A stretch of DNA of 6,664 nt from Pseudomonadota bacterium (GTDB lineage Bacteria > Pseudomonadota > Gammaproteobacteria > Xanthomonadales > Rhodanobacteraceae), in assembly GCA_023412995.1 (NCBI GenBank), contig JAEZQS010000325.1, positions 1 through 6,664 on the forward strand. Direction: 5' to 3'. How positions within the stretch are numbered: the stretch's first letter is position 1; every line of letters starts with the position of its first letter. Shown here piece by piece: positions 6,641 to 6,664 of the stretch. The translations under genes and the position numbers were made by a program. A model generated the notes under the pieces. The model worked only from the letters and a program-made list of their open reading frames with translations, searched no databases and was not told the origin of the DNA.

Positions 6641-6664
6641 TCGCGGCTGCGCCGCTCCTACGAC
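6641..6664 (-). repeat. REP-like element with GTAG head and GCGGC/GCCGC stem
   Basis: Read on the minus strand the window's right end is GTAGGAGCGGCGCAGCCGCG. It has a GTAG tetranucleotide (6658-6661), then a 5-base perfect stem, GCGGC (6651-6655) with GCCGC (6643-6647), around a 3-base loop. A GTAG head followed by a short GC hairpin is the layout of REP elements mobilised by REP-associated tyrosine transposases, such as the SMAG (GTAG) family of Stenotrophomonas. The element may continue past the window, where a partner copy could lie in inverted orientation. No transposase gene is in view. Confidence 0.6.

Overview
The window reads as chromosomal DNA from a high-GC Gram-negative gammaproteobacterium, most likely of the Xanthomonadales (Lysobacter, Xanthomonas or Rhodanobacter relatives). 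That assignment is an inference. It rests on the GC-rich third codon positions, a proteobacterial-type GlnE, a Ser/Thr kinase with a C-terminal TPR region of a kind frequent in that order, and a GTAG-headed REP-like hairpin at the right edge.

Layout: (1) Positions 1-1379, minus strand, hold the 5' half of glnE, the bifunctional adenylyltransferase/adenylyl-removase that controls glutamine synthetase; the gene runs off the left edge. (2) Positions 1380-1739 are a 360-base divergent intergenic region. It contains AT-richer, 9-base-periodic repeat sequence in at least three related copies, two direct and one inverted. The second and third copies form a 137-base structure with perfect 12-base terminal inverted repeats. 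(3) Positions 1740-3575, plus strand, encode a 611-residue membrane-anchored alkaline-phosphatase-superfamily enzyme of the LtaS/OpgB (phosphoglycerol transferase) family with its catalytic residues intact. (4) Positions 3576-3765 are a 190-base gap with two small inverted repeats and no gene that I can support. (5) Positions 3766-6582, plus strand, encode a 938-residue Ser/Thr protein kinase: N-terminal helical region, complete kinase domain, one membrane span, then a long kinesin-light-chain-like TPR region. (6) Positions 6583-6664 are non-coding and hold a hairpin just after the kinase stop, a 10-base palindrome and the REP-like element.

The three genes do not form an obvious pathway. glnE is transcribed away from the other two. 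The LtaS-like gene and the kinase share a strand, but the 190-base gap argues against tight translational coupling. A link between the kinase and envelope modification is possible but unproven. The least explained part of the window is the repeat cluster between glnE and the LtaS-like gene. I see no clear new enzymatic system, CRISPR array, tRNA or rRNA.
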